A stretch of 38,446 bases of DNA from NCBI GenBank assembly GCA_030550625.1, contig JAUQOZ010000213.1, forward strand, positions 1-38,446, in the 5' to 3' direction. The translations under genes were made by a program, and so were the position numbers. Each line of letters starts with the position of its first letter. Position 1 is the first letter of the stretch. This DNA comes from Chloroflexota bacterium. GTDB lineage: Bacteria > Chloroflexota > Chloroflexia > Chloroflexales > Chloroflexaceae. The notes below the pieces were generated by a model. That model was given only the letters and a program-made list of their open reading frames with translations, made no database searches and had not been told where the DNA came from. Shown here in pieces: positions 7,748 through 15,505 of the stretch.

Positions 7748-8761
7748 TCACTCCTCTGCGTGGGTTGCACCGGTTGGCGGAGTAGCATGGTCGGCAGATG
7801 AGGCGGGCAACCGGCCGGATGCAGCTTCACCCGAACGATAGCCGAGCGCCTCAAGACGATGGTGGATCTCTTCAATCCCCTTCGCGCCCAAATTACGAAT
7901 CCCCATGAGGCCACGATCATCAAGGCGCAACAACTGCCCGATGGTGTGGATCTCCGCGCGGCGCAAACTATTGTAGGTCCGAGTACTTAAACCAAGCTCA
8001 TCAATCGTGCGATTGGCAATCTCTTCCGGAATCGGCGGCGGCAGATTGGGCTGCTGTTCGGGCTCTTCCGGCTGGCTCAAGCTCACAATCCGGCCAAAAT
8101 ACTGAGTCAAGACTTGGGCAGCGTGGCTTAACGCATCGCCCGGCTTGATGGTGCCATCAGTCCAAATCTCAAGAATGAGCCGATCGTAGCCGGTGAGCGG
8201 ATCATCACCCATCTCTTCCACCAAAAAGTTGACCCGCGGAATCGGGCTAAAGAGGGCATCAACCGCAATCTCGCCAATCGGCATGCCACTCACCGTATCG
8301 GCCAACTGCACACCCCGGCCACGCTCAACCGTCAACTGCATTTCGAGCGTTGTGTTCTCATCGTCAATCGTGCAAAGGTAGTGTTGCGGATTCACGATCT
8401 CGACGGTGCTCGGAGTATCAATATCACCCGCAAACACGGGGCCGGGGCCATGCTTTACCAACTGCAACGCCACTGCCCGATCGCTATACGAACGCAGCCG
8501 AATACCTTTCACATTGAGCACCAACTGGGTGCCGTCTTCGACGACACCGGGAATAGCAGTAAATTCATGAATTACACCCGCCACTTTGATCCGGGTAATG
8601 GCGGCGCCGGGGATTGACGAGATCAACACGCGGCGCAATGCATTCCCAAGCGATGAGGCATGGCCGCGTTGCAGCGGCGCGATGGCGAAGCGGCCATAGT
8701 TCTCAGCCGCTGCAATGAGCGTAACCCGTGGCGTGATCAGCGACAGTTCAAGCGTTTCCAT
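7748..8761 (-). CDS. rpoA: DNA-directed RNA polymerase subunit alpha
   Basis: 337 residues with both alpha domains. The N-terminal domain shows YGRFAIAPLQRGHASSLGNALRRVLISSIPGAAI, IHEFTAIPGVVEDGTQLVLNVKGI and VNFLVEEMG..YDRLILEIWTDGTIKPGDALSHAAQVL, the dimerisation and assembly surfaces. A Pro-rich linker (about 237-250) leads to the C-terminal domain IDELGLSTRTYNSLRRAEIHTIGQLL...GIRNLGAKGIEEIHHRLEALG, which contacts UP elements and activators. The last 25 residues form a low-complexity tail. It is followed directly by rho. The usual neighbours rpsK, rpsD and rplQ are absent: upstream is a 383-base gap and then a divergent thioredoxin gene. It may therefore be a relocated or second copy of rpoA. 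Confidence 0.97.
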   Translation of the reverse strand: METLELSLITPRVTLIAAAENYGRFAIAPLQRGHASSLGNALRRVLISSIPGAAITRIKVAGVIHEFTAIPGVVEDGTQLVLNVKGIRLRSYSDRAVALQLVKHGPGPVFAGDIDTPSTVEIVNPQHYLCTIDDENTTLEMQLTVERGRGVQLADTVSGMPIGEIAVDALFSPIPRVNFLVEEMGDDPLTGYDRLILEIWTDGTIKPGDALSHAAQVLTQYFGRIVSLSQPEEPEQQPNLPPPIPEEIANRTIDELGLSTRTYNSLRRAEIHTIGQLLRLDDRGLMGIRNLGAKGIEEIHHRLEALGYRSGEAASGRLPASSADHATPPTGATHAEE

Positions 8762-9144
8762 ATTCCTGTTCCAGAAGGCTCCGCGACTCTAATGGCGTCC
8801 GGTGCTGCCATGCCGCACCGGCGCGCCCAACGAACAGTGCGCCTCGCCGAGCAATGGCGTGTCGGACTGACAGACTCAACCACAATAACGAATAACGAGA
8901 ACGGGAAGCTGTGCTTACAGTGCGCTTTATTGGCGGCGCTGTAGCGCAGTTGGCGGCGGCAATGCGCCTACATGTGCGCGTGACCTTATCATATCGGTGA
9001 GAGTTACACGCTGTGTTGGTCACAGACTCGTTATATGATACCATAAATTAGCGTATCTGTTGCAAACAGTATGGCCGCAACGCTCTGCTACCGTGAAACG
9101 ATTGCTGCAACGTCCCGTGGGCCGTCGCTTGAGACGATGGTGCT
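8762..9144. promoter_or_regulatory. 383-base intergenic region between rpoA (minus) and the TlpA-like gene (plus)
   Basis: No gene is visible. The half nearest rpoA is GC-rich and contains an imperfect hairpin around 8931-8969 (ggcgctgtagcgc nested within ggcgc...gcgcc), which would lie in the rpoA leader. The half near 9020-9065 is AT-rich and is the likely promoter zone for both directions; on the minus strand a TATCAT box (about 9035-9040) lies downstream of a TTGCAA (about 9060-9065), but the 19-base spacing is poor. A tRNA-like gtagcgcagttgg stretch does not extend into a cloverleaf. Confidence 0.35.
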
Positions 9145-9681
9145 ATGAACAAGAGCCAGCGTGATTGGTTGACCCTCATTCTCATGATCGCCGGCGTAAG
9201 CTGGATTGTCATCAGCCGGCCGCCGGATCTGCCGCCGGTAACGATCAGTCCGCGACCGGGCTTTGTCGCGCCGGCCATTGCCTTGCCGCAGGCCAATGGC
9301 GAGACGCTGGCGCTGTCAGCCTTGCACGGTCAGGTCGTGATCGTTAATTTTTGGGCCAGTTGGTGCGGCCCTTGCCGGGCCGAAATGCCTACCTTGGAAA
9401 AGCTTTATCAAGCCGAACGCGAGCGCGGCTTGACGATTCTGGCCGTCAATAGTACGGTTCAAGACGATGAAGGCGCCGTGGCCGCGATGCAACGCGAGTT
9501 CGGGTTGAGTTTTCCGATTGTGTTCGACCGCGATGGCGAGACCGGCCAGCGGTATGGCATCCGGATGTTGCCGACCACGTTCATTGTTGATCGCACCGGT
9601 GTCATCCGGGAGGTCTTCTTTGGCGGGCCGCTCAGCGAAGCTAGTCTGCGCAGCGTGATCGAACCGTTGCTCGGTGAATAG
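9145..9681 (+). CDS. TlpA/ResA-like membrane-anchored thiol-disulfide oxidoreductase
   Basis: 178 residues. A single N-terminal hydrophobic segment (about 8-25, WLTLILMIAGVSWIVI) acts as an uncleaved anchor, with the rest outside the membrane. The thioredoxin-fold domain (about 38-178) has the active site WASWCGPCRAEMPTLEKLY at about residues 70-82, the AhpC/TSA-like GYGIRMLPTTFIVDRTG cis-proline loop (written here as RYGIRMLPTTFIVD) and GLTILAVNS. Family members reduce disulfides outside the cytoplasm, for example in apocytochrome c or periplasmic Cys proteins. The next gene, 81 bases downstream on the same strand, encodes an Lgt-like multi-pass membrane protein. It is divergent from rpoA. 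The redox partner is not visible in the window. Confidence 0.92.
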   Translation: MNKSQRDWLTLILMIAGVSWIVISRPPDLPPVTISPRPGFVAPAIALPQANGETLALSALHGQVVIVNFWASWCGPCRAEMPTLEKLYQAERERGLTILAVNSTVQDDEGAVAAMQREFGLSFPIVFDRDGETGQRYGIRMLPTTFIVDRTGVIREVFFGGPLSEASLRSVIEPLLGE

Positions 9682-9762
9682 GCCGCGCCTGATCAACCTC
9701 ATCAACCAAACGTAATAGAGCTTGTTGTCGCTCAGTGCAACGCAATACACGACCGAAACCCT

Positions 9763-10497
9763 ATGCTTCCTGTACTCAACATTGGCCCCTTTGCCCTGTA
9801 TACACCCGGCCTCATCCTGCTGCTAGGCGGCTGGCTCATCCTGCAAGTCAGCGGACGCGCTGCCCGCCTCAAGCAGCTTGACGGCGACCGGCTCGAGATG
9901 ATCGTCTTTATCACGATGCTGGCTGGCGTGATCGGCGCGCGCCTCGGCTATGCGCTGATGGCATGGCCGAGCTATGTGGCCGATCCGTGGGCTTTGTTCT
10001 CGCGTGATTTGCAAGCCTTTGCTCCGCCAGCCGGCGTGGCGACGGCCATCGTGATCGGCAGTGTGATATTCTGGCGGCAACGCTGGCCGTTGTGGCCCAC
10101 CCTCGATGCGCTCGCGCCGGGAATCGCCCTCGCCGCCCTCACCCATGCCATCGCCCAATTGGCCAGCGGCGATGGTTATGGTCTACCGGCTGCAGTGCCG
10201 TGGGCGATCAATCTGTGGGGTGAATGGCGCCACCCTACCCAACTCTACGCTGCGCTCACGGCGCTCAGCGCCTTAGTCGTCTGGCGGGTGCGTTACCGCC
10301 AGTCGCAACCACACGGCATGCTCTTTCTCACTGTCAGCGCCCTGCTCGCTGCCGGTACGCTAATCGGCGAAGGCTTTGCCGCCACCGGCTGGCTCTTGCC
10401 GGGCCATGTACGCGGGTCGCAAGTTGTCGCGTTAGCCATACTTGTCTTCATTGTACGGATCTGGTCAGAGATCTTTCCGCAACACAACTATAGATAA
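9763..10497 (+). CDS. Lgt-like (prolipoprotein diacylglyceryl transferase fold) membrane protein, catalytic motifs degenerate
   Basis: 244 residues with about seven hydrophobic helices. Similarity to Lgt shows in IGPFALYTPGLILLLG at the N-terminus, MLAGVIGARLGYALM, and RHPTQLYAALTALSALVVW. Several residues needed in true Lgt look absent: the HGG segment (FHGGLIG in E. coli) aligns with PPAGVATA, and the signature R-x-G-N-x-x-N-x-E aligns with HAIAQLASGDGYG. It probably keeps the fold but not the standard phosphatidylglycerol transferase chemistry, unless the active site differs in this phylum. It follows the TlpA-like gene, which suggests a joint role in the cell envelope. A genuine lgt should exist elsewhere, because two lipoproteins with clear lipoboxes are encoded in this window. 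Confidence 0.7.
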   Translation: MLPVLNIGPFALYTPGLILLLGGWLILQVSGRAARLKQLDGDRLEMIVFITMLAGVIGARLGYALMAWPSYVADPWALFSRDLQAFAPPAGVATAIVIGSVIFWRQRWPLWPTLDALAPGIALAALTHAIAQLASGDGYGLPAAVPWAINLWGEWRHPTQLYAALTALSALVVWRVRYRQSQPHGMLFLTVSALLAAGTLIGEGFAATGWLLPGHVRGSQVVALAILVFIVRIWSEIFPQHNYR

Positions 10498-10502
10498 CGC
10501 GG

Positions 10503-10508
10503 TATACT
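10503..10508 (+). promoter_or_regulatory. Candidate -10 box for the Kai cassette
   Basis: TATACT lies 45 bases before the ATG of the REC-PAS-GAF gene, just after the stop of the preceding gene. No good -35 hexamer is found at the right distance, so this is a weak prediction. Confidence 0.35.
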
Positions 10509-10553
10509 AGCAGTACAACTAACCGCTTTTGCAGCTAAGCTCCGAGAAAACAC

Positions 10554-11855
10554 ATGCGGGTGTTGATCGTCGAAGATGAATTAATCATTGCCCAAGACCT
10601 GAGCCAGACCTTGCGGCGCATCGGCCATTCGGTCGCCGATGTGGTGACGAGTGGTGAAGCGGCGTTGGCTGCGGTGGCGCGGCAACCGCCTGATCTGGTC
10701 TTGATGGATATTCGCCTCAGCGGGGCGATGGACGGCATCGAAGCCGCGCGTCAGATTTACAGCCGTTGGGGGGTGCCGGTCGTCTTCTTGACTGCGCACG
10801 CTGACGATCAGACCTTGCGTGAGGCGCTCCTCGCTGAACCGTGGGCCTACCTGCTCAAACCGTTTGACGAACGCGAGCTCGAGGTCGCCATTGCTGTCGC
10901 CGCTTATAAGCACCGGCTTGAACGGCGCTTACAGTCTAGCGAACGCCATCTCCGCACGACCTTGACCAGTATTGGCGATGGTGTGATCGTCACCGATCCG
11001 CAAAGCCGGATCACCTTCGTTAATCCGGTGGCTGCGCGCCTGTTGGGCATTTCCCCCGAAGAGGCGATCGGTTGGCCCTTGGCGCGCGTTTATACCTTGG
11101 TTGCCACCAATACCGGCTTGCCGGCTGATAGCACGCCGCCTCATCCCGATTCGGCAAATGGCTTGCCAGCCCCGGTCACGCTTCTGACCCGGAATGGCGA
11201 TCGCTTGCTGGTTGAGCATACCGTGGCCCAAATTACCGGCGATGACGGCGCCAATGAGGGTGTCGTGATCGTTTTCCGTGATGTCAGTGAACGGCAACGG
11301 GCGATCAACCAGTTGCAAGAAGCAAAACGCCGGTTACAAACCAACCAATCGTTGTTAGAACAGCGTGAACAGGCGCTCACCGCTCTTGGCACGCTCGCGC
11401 ATACCCTTAACGCAGCGCGCTCGCGCCAAGAGATCTATGCGGCTATCATTACTGCTGGCGCAACCTTGTTACCCGGCTATCGTGGTTCATTGTTGATCTA
11501 CAACCCTGACACCGATCTCGTCCATCCGGTTGGCCACTGGGGTGAACCGCTCGTTCACCGGCCAGTGCCGCGCTGCTCGTGTTGGGGCGAACGGCGTTGG
11601 GCGTTGAGTCTGGCCGGCGATAGCCATGTGTGCAATTTTATCCCGAACGGGTTACTCGGCGAGCGGATGTCGTTACCCATCCGGCAACACGATGAGGTGA
11701 TTGGCGTACTGAGCCTGTACCATCCCGATCCAGCGCAGAGCAGCGGCTACCAGTTGGCGGCAATGATTGCCGAATTGGCTAGTCTGGGGTGCGGCGCGTT
11801 AGCTGGCAAGCATGCGGCCAAGGTGATGAACCGCGCCGATCCGGCTGATGAATAA
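10554..11855 (+). CDS. REC-PAS-GAF response regulator without a DNA-binding domain
   Basis: 433 residues. The receiver domain (1-120) has the phosphoacceptor Asp52 (LVLMDIRLSGAMDGIEAA), switch Thr80 and Lys102 (YLLKPFDERELE). A PAS domain spans about 130-248 (LTSIGDGVIVTDPQSRITFVNP...VIVFRDVSERQRA). A coiled coil (about 250-280) joins it to a GAF-like domain (about 282-420). The GAF domain holds a cysteine cluster, C342, C344 and C361 (RCSCWGERRW ... SHVCNF), possibly for a metal or cofactor. There is no output enzyme or DNA-binding domain, so it probably signals through protein contacts. It is the first gene of a plus-strand run ahead of kaiC (66-base gap), kaiB, a second kaiB and a histidine kinase, and is the likely phosphoacceptor for that kinase. 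Confidence 0.85.
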   Translation: MRVLIVEDELIIAQDLSQTLRRIGHSVADVVTSGEAALAAVARQPPDLVLMDIRLSGAMDGIEAARQIYSRWGVPVVFLTAHADDQTLREALLAEPWAYLLKPFDERELEVAIAVAAYKHRLERRLQSSERHLRTTLTSIGDGVIVTDPQSRITFVNPVAARLLGISPEEAIGWPLARVYTLVATNTGLPADSTPPHPDSANGLPAPVTLLTRNGDRLLVEHTVAQITGDDGANEGVVIVFRDVSERQRAINQLQEAKRRLQTNQSLLEQREQALTALGTLAHTLNAARSRQEIYAAIITAGATLLPGYRGSLLIYNPDTDLVHPVGHWGEPLVHRPVPRCSCWGERRWALSLAGDSHVCNFIPNGLLGERMSLPIRQHDEVIGVLSLYHPDPAQSSGYQLAAMIAELASLGCGALAGKHAAKVMNRADPADE

Positions 11856-11921
11856 TGCCACTCGTAGCCGCCGCGCGTTACGGCGAGGGATCGGCATTGT
11901 TGCAGGAGAAGAGGAGCATTG

Positions 11922-13634
11922 GTGGAATTGCCTGCCGCCATCACGAACTTACCCAAAGCGCCAACCGGTATTCGTGGTCTCGACGACATCACTGGCGGCG
12001 GTCTGCCACGGGGCCGGCCAACCTTGATCTGTGGCGGCCCCGGCTGCGGCAAGACCCTGCTCGCGTTTGAAACGCTGGCCCGCGGCGCGGCGCTCTACGG
12101 CGAACCCGGACTCTTTGTTTCGTTTGAAGAGAGCCCGGCGGATTTGCGCATGAATGTGGCGAACCTCGCCATTGATGTGGCCGATTTGGAACAGCGCGGG
12201 TTGTTGCTGCTCGAACAGATCTCGCTTGATCAAGGTGAAGTGGCCGAGGTGGGCGAGTACGATCTCGAAGGCCTCTTCATCCGGCTTGGTCTGCTGATTG
12301 ATCGTATTGGGGCGCAACGGATCGTGCTCGATACGATCGAAACCCTCTTCAGCGCGTTTGGCAATCAATCCATTCTGCGCGGCGAATTGCAACGACTCTT
12401 CCGCTGGTTGCGCCAGCGTGGCCTGACCGCTATTATTACCGCCGAACGTTCCGGGCAAGGCCTGAGCCGCTTTGGGATCGAAGAGTTTGTCGCTGATTGC
12501 GTCATTTTGCTCGACTACCGGATTACCGAGCATGTGTTGACCCGCTATGCCCGCATCGTCAAATACCGCGGCTCTCCTCACGGCGTTAACGAGTATCCTT
12601 TTACGATCGGGCCGCATGGCATCACTATGCTACCGATCACCTCATTCACGCTGAGGTATCCGGTTTCCGCCGAACGCATCTCAAGCGGCTTTCCCGATCT
12701 CGACCAATTGCTCGATGGCGGCGGCTATTACCGCGGCTCCACCATTCTCGTAAGCGGCCCGACCGGTTCAGGCAAAACCAGTCTTGGCGCGTCGTTTGTC
12801 GCCGCTGCCTGCGCCCGCGGCGAACCGGCGATCTTCTTTGCGTTCGAGGAATCAGCCGATCAAATTGTGCGCAATCTGCGCTCGATCGGGCTTGATTTGC
12901 AACAATGGCGCGATCGCGGCCTCTTGCAGATCATCAGTAGCCGGCCCTCGTTGGCTGGTTTAGAGACCCACTTGATCACGTTGCTCGAAGCGGTGGAACA
13001 GAGCGGCGCGCGCGTCGTGGTGATCGACCCGATCACCGGGTTTCATACCATCAGCCGTCCGGTTGATATTACGACGATGCTGTTCCGCCTCTTCGATGGC
13101 CTTAAGTCGCTAGGTGTCACCACCCTCGCTACCAGCTTAACCAATGCCGGCGCCGATCCTGCCCAGAGTGAGGTCAATATTTCATCGCTGGTCGATACAT
13201 GGATCGTCTTGCGCAACCACGAGACCAACGGCGAACGCAACCGGAGCTTGCTTGTGCTCAAATCCCGCGGTATGCGCCATTCCAATCAGGTGCGCGAGCT
13301 GGTGATGGATGCGCAAGGGTTACGGTTGGTGGAAATTTACGCCGCCGGTGAGACGGTGTTGGTTGGCGCAGCGCGCATCGCTGAACAAGAGCGGCTCCGG
13401 CACGAACAAGAACTGCACGAGCGGGAAGCGATCCAGCGCCAGCGCCGCTACGCCTTGCAACAGCGCCTGTTGGCATTACAGATCGAGGCGTTGCAAGCCG
13501 AGTTGGCTGCGCTCGATGACGAGATGAACGCGGAAGCTGACCTATCGGAAGCGCGCGCACGCGCGCAGATCCAGAGCCGGCTAGCGACCAGCCGGTACCG
13601 TGAATCTACTCAAGAGGGCAGCGATGGCAGATGA
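11922..13634 (+). CDS. kaiC: KaiC-like double-RecA-domain clock/signalling ATPase
   Basis: 570 residues from the GTG at 11922, which has GAGGAG five bases upstream (a TTG one codon earlier is too close to it). Two KaiC domains follow each other. CI (about 10-245) has Walker A GGPGCGKT (38-45) and the catalytic Glu pair FEES (E69/E70). CII (about 250-475) has GPTGSGKT (279-286) and FEES (E309/E310). Aligning NISSLVDTW with HISTITDT of cyanobacterial KaiC places Ser421 and Ser422 at the two phosphorylation sites (Ser/Thr there). The typical C-terminal A-loop and KaiA-binding tail are replaced by a charged coiled coil (about 480-545). KaiC is an ATPase, autokinase and phosphatase that forms hexamers. 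Its stop overlaps the kaiB start by 11 bases, so the two are translationally coupled. Confidence 0.93.
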   Translation: MELPAAITNLPKAPTGIRGLDDITGGGLPRGRPTLICGGPGCGKTLLAFETLARGAALYGEPGLFVSFEESPADLRMNVANLAIDVADLEQRGLLLLEQISLDQGEVAEVGEYDLEGLFIRLGLLIDRIGAQRIVLDTIETLFSAFGNQSILRGELQRLFRWLRQRGLTAIITAERSGQGLSRFGIEEFVADCVILLDYRITEHVLTRYARIVKYRGSPHGVNEYPFTIGPHGITMLPITSFTLRYPVSAERISSGFPDLDQLLDGGGYYRGSTILVSGPTGSGKTSLGASFVAAACARGEPAIFFAFEESADQIVRNLRSIGLDLQQWRDRGLLQIISSRPSLAGLETHLITLLEAVEQSGARVVVIDPITGFHTISRPVDITTMLFRLFDGLKSLGVTTLATSLTNAGADPAQSEVNISSLVDTWIVLRNHETNGERNRSLLVLKSRGMRHSNQVRELVMDAQGLRLVEIYAAGETVLVGAARIAEQERLRHEQELHEREAIQRQRRYALQQRLLALQIEALQAELAALDDEMNAEADLSEARARAQIQSRLATSRYRESTQEGSDGR

Positions 13635-13932
13635 AGCGCCGGAGTATGAATATGATCTGTGGCTCTACATTGCCGGGCAGACCCCGAAAAGCCTGCTCGC
13701 GATCGCTAATTTGCGCCGGATTTGCGACCAATACCTGCATAATCGCTATCGGGTTCGCGTGATCGATTTGCATCACGAACCCGAACGAGCGATTAGCGAT
13801 AATATTCTGGCTATTCCAACACTGGTGCGCAAGTTGCCGCCGCCGATACGCAAAATCGTTGGCGATCTCTCGAATACGGAACGGGTGCTGGTTGGGCTCG
13901 ATCTCACACCCCGGCGACATACAGGGAGCTGA
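13624..13932 (+). CDS. kaiB: KaiB, canonical
   Basis: 102 residues from the ATG at 13624, with AGAGGG five bases upstream. The thioredoxin-like KaiB fold is clear: [19 protein letters not shown] at the N-terminus, [13 protein letters not shown], and [33 protein letters not shown]. The last block is the fold-switching half of KaiB, which rearranges to bind the CI ring of KaiC, and its GDLS motif is intact. The C-terminal tail is basic rather than acidic as in cyanobacteria. The gene overlaps the end of kaiC and is followed four bases later by a second kaiB-like gene. No KaiA homologue is visible nearby, as in other non-cyanobacterial kai loci. Confidence 0.95.
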   Translation: MADEAPEYEYDLWLYIAGQTPKSLLAIANLRRICDQYLHNRYRVRVIDLHHEPERAISDNILAIPTLVRKLPPPIRKIVGDLSNTERVLVGLDLTPRRHTGS

Positions 13933-13936
13933 GCCG

Positions 13937-14242
13937 ATGGATATCACCAATCAGCCAGTTGTACCATTGCTGCGGCTGTACGTCGCCGGCGCGACTAGCC
14001 GTTCAACCCGTGCCATTACCACCGTGCGCCGGTTGTGCGAGCGGTATATGCCCGGTCGCTACCGGCTTGAGGTGATCGATGTTTACCAACAGCCCGATCG
14101 GGCGCGCGAAGATCACATTATTGCGACACCGACCCTGCTGATTGTCGAACCCGGCCCGCCCACGGCGTTTATCGGCGAATTGCGTTCGTCGGATTGGCCG
14201 CGGGTGGCTGCCGCCTTGAATATCCTGACCGATGATGATTGA
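13937..14242 (+). CDS. Divergent KaiB-like protein (SasA N-domain-like)
   Basis: 101 residues, ATG with GGGAG about eight bases upstream. The N-terminal half keeps the KaiB pattern (LLRLYVAGATSRSTRAITTVRRLC, YRLEVIDVYQQPDRA, IIATPTLLIVEP). The C-terminal half does not: in place of [13 protein letters not shown] it has EPGPPTAFIGELRSSDWPRVAAAL. That end looks more like the KaiB-related N-terminal domain of the cyanobacterial kinase SasA, which stays in a thioredoxin fold. This protein therefore probably binds KaiC without fold-switching. It starts four bases after the canonical kaiB and is followed by a histidine kinase, so it could be the separate KaiC-sensing domain of that kinase. The functional split is inference; the family assignment is firm. 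Confidence 0.87.
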   Translation: MDITNQPVVPLLRLYVAGATSRSTRAITTVRRLCERYMPGRYRLEVIDVYQQPDRAREDHIIATPTLLIVEPGPPTAFIGELRSSDWPRVAAALNILTDDD

Positions 14243-14269
14243 GGAGTGTCGCTTCACGAGCGTGGTACC

Positions 14270-14288
14270 GGCAACCCACAGGGTTGCC
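14270..14288 (+). other. Hairpin in the kaiB2-kinase intercistronic gap
   Basis: ggcaaccc (14270-14277) and gggttgcc (14281-14288) form an 8-bp perfect stem with a 3-base loop within the 84-base gap before the kinase start. There is no T-run. It could reduce read-through or stabilise the upstream mRNA, changing kinase levels relative to kaiBC. Confidence 0.4.
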
Positions 14289-14326
14289 CCCATACACCCT
14301 CGCGCGAGTACATAGGGAAGTGCCGT

Positions 14327-15478
14327 ATGGGAAATGAGCCACAGATGAGTCCAGCCGAGATTGCTCGCCTGCAAGCGCGCCTCACTGAATTGGAAGAGTT
14401 GGTGCGGGCATTACAGATGGGCGAGGCTGATGCGCTGGTGATTGATGGGCCGCGCGGCCCGTTGATCTATACCCTGCGCGGCGCCGAACATCCCTACCGG
14501 GTGTTGGTCGAAACCATGAATGAAGGCGCCTTGACCCTATTGGCCGATGGCACCATTCTCTATTGCAATAGCAAGTTCGCTGAAATGGCCGGTCTGCCCC
14601 AAGATCAATTGACTGGCCGCTCGTTGCTCGATCTGGTCGCACCGGCTGACCGGCTCCTCTGCGCTGAATTGCTCTCTGCCGGCGCCGCCGGTTCGAGCAA
14701 GGGGCCAATCACGCTGCAAGCGGTTGATGGTTCGCAGCGACCAGCCCAGATCTCGTTGCGCGCCCTCCGTGACGAGACCGAAGCCAATATGTGCGCGGTG
14801 GTAACCGATTTGTCAGGACCGCAAGCGGTCGCCGCCCAACTGCGCGCCGCGCTGGCCGAAAAAGAGTTGTTGCTGCGCGAGGTGCATCATCGGGTCAAAA
14901 ATAATTTGCAGATCGTGTCCAGCCTCTTGCGCTTGCAAGCCGAAAATATTAGCGATGAGCGGGTTAGCGCCGCGGTTCAAGATAGTCAAAACCGCATTCG
15001 CGCCTTGGCGCTGGTGCATGAACAACTGTACCGTTCCGAAAGCCTTGCGCACATTGATATTGGCGAGTATCTGCAAAATATCGCTACCAGCGTCTGGCGT
15101 TCACTCAGTATGCGGGGCAGCCCGATCCGGCTGGCCAGCGAAGTGAGCCACGGCATTAGTATCAATATCGATCAGGCGATTGCGCTGGGCTTGATCGTCA
15201 CCGAGCTGGTCTCGAATAGCGTCAAGCACGCGTTTCCCCATGGCACGAAAGATGGCACGATCAGCCTACGGTTACACAAAGACGGTGATACATTGCGCGT
15301 TGAGGTTGCCGACAACGGCATCGGTATGCCACCCACAGTCAACACTGGCGGCGGCAGCCTTGGCATGCAATTGGTGCAGGGCCTCTGCCGCCAAATCGGG
15401 GCCACCTTGCAATTTGGCGCTGGGCCGGGCACCACGGTGGTGATTCGGGTACCCATGGGGAAGGCTGATGCCGGTTAG
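14327..15478 (+). CDS. Histidine kinase, PAS + HisKA_2 + HATPase
   Basis: 383 residues from the ATG at 14327, which has AGGGAAG six bases upstream; a GTG at 14246 has no such site. A short coiled coil (9-32) and the MGEADALVIDGPRG linker lead to a PAS domain (about 55-165; MNEGALTLLADGTILYCNSKFAEMAGL). The dimerisation/phosphotransfer helix is HisKA_2 type: LLREVHHRVKNNLQIVSSLLRLQ, with His187 or His188 as phosphoacceptor. The HATPase domain has the N box LIVTELVSNSVKHAFP, G1 DNGIGMPP and G2 GGGSLGMQLV. No transmembrane segment is present, so it is a cytoplasmic sensor. It is the last gene of the Kai cassette; the REC-PAS-GAF protein at its front is the likely partner. It converges on the CoA-transferase gene. 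Confidence 0.93.
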   Translation: MGNEPQMSPAEIARLQARLTELEELVRALQMGEADALVIDGPRGPLIYTLRGAEHPYRVLVETMNEGALTLLADGTILYCNSKFAEMAGLPQDQLTGRSLLDLVAPADRLLCAELLSAGAAGSSKGPITLQAVDGSQRPAQISLRALRDETEANMCAVVTDLSGPQAVAAQLRAALAEKELLLREVHHRVKNNLQIVSSLLRLQAENISDERVSAAVQDSQNRIRALALVHEQLYRSESLAHIDIGEYLQNIATSVWRSLSMRGSPIRLASEVSHGISINIDQAIALGLIVTELVSNSVKHAFPHGTKDGTISLRLHKDGDTLRVEVADNGIGMPPTVNTGGGSLGMQLVQGLCRQIGATLQFGAGPGTTVVIRVPMGKADAG

Positions 15479-15505
15479 AGGTGCAGCCTGCGCTTAACCG
15501 GCATC
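15467..15505. terminator. Bidirectional inverted repeat between kinase and CoA-transferase genes
   Basis: gatgccggtta (15467-15477) and its exact reverse complement (15495-15505) form an 11-bp stem with a 17-base loop. Each arm is the last codons and stop of one of the two convergent genes; both proteins end in Asp-Ala-Gly. There is no T-run. It is placed to end transcription from both sides. Confidence 0.55.

Noticed and set aside
8935..8975. tRNA-like gtagcgcagttgg stretch upstream of rpoA
   Set aside because: No acceptor stem, anticodon arm or TpsiC loop can be formed around it; it reads better as a short leader hairpin.
10554..15478. KaiA gene in the Kai cassette
   Set aside because: No open frame in or next to the cassette resembles KaiA; every gene there is accounted for by another family.
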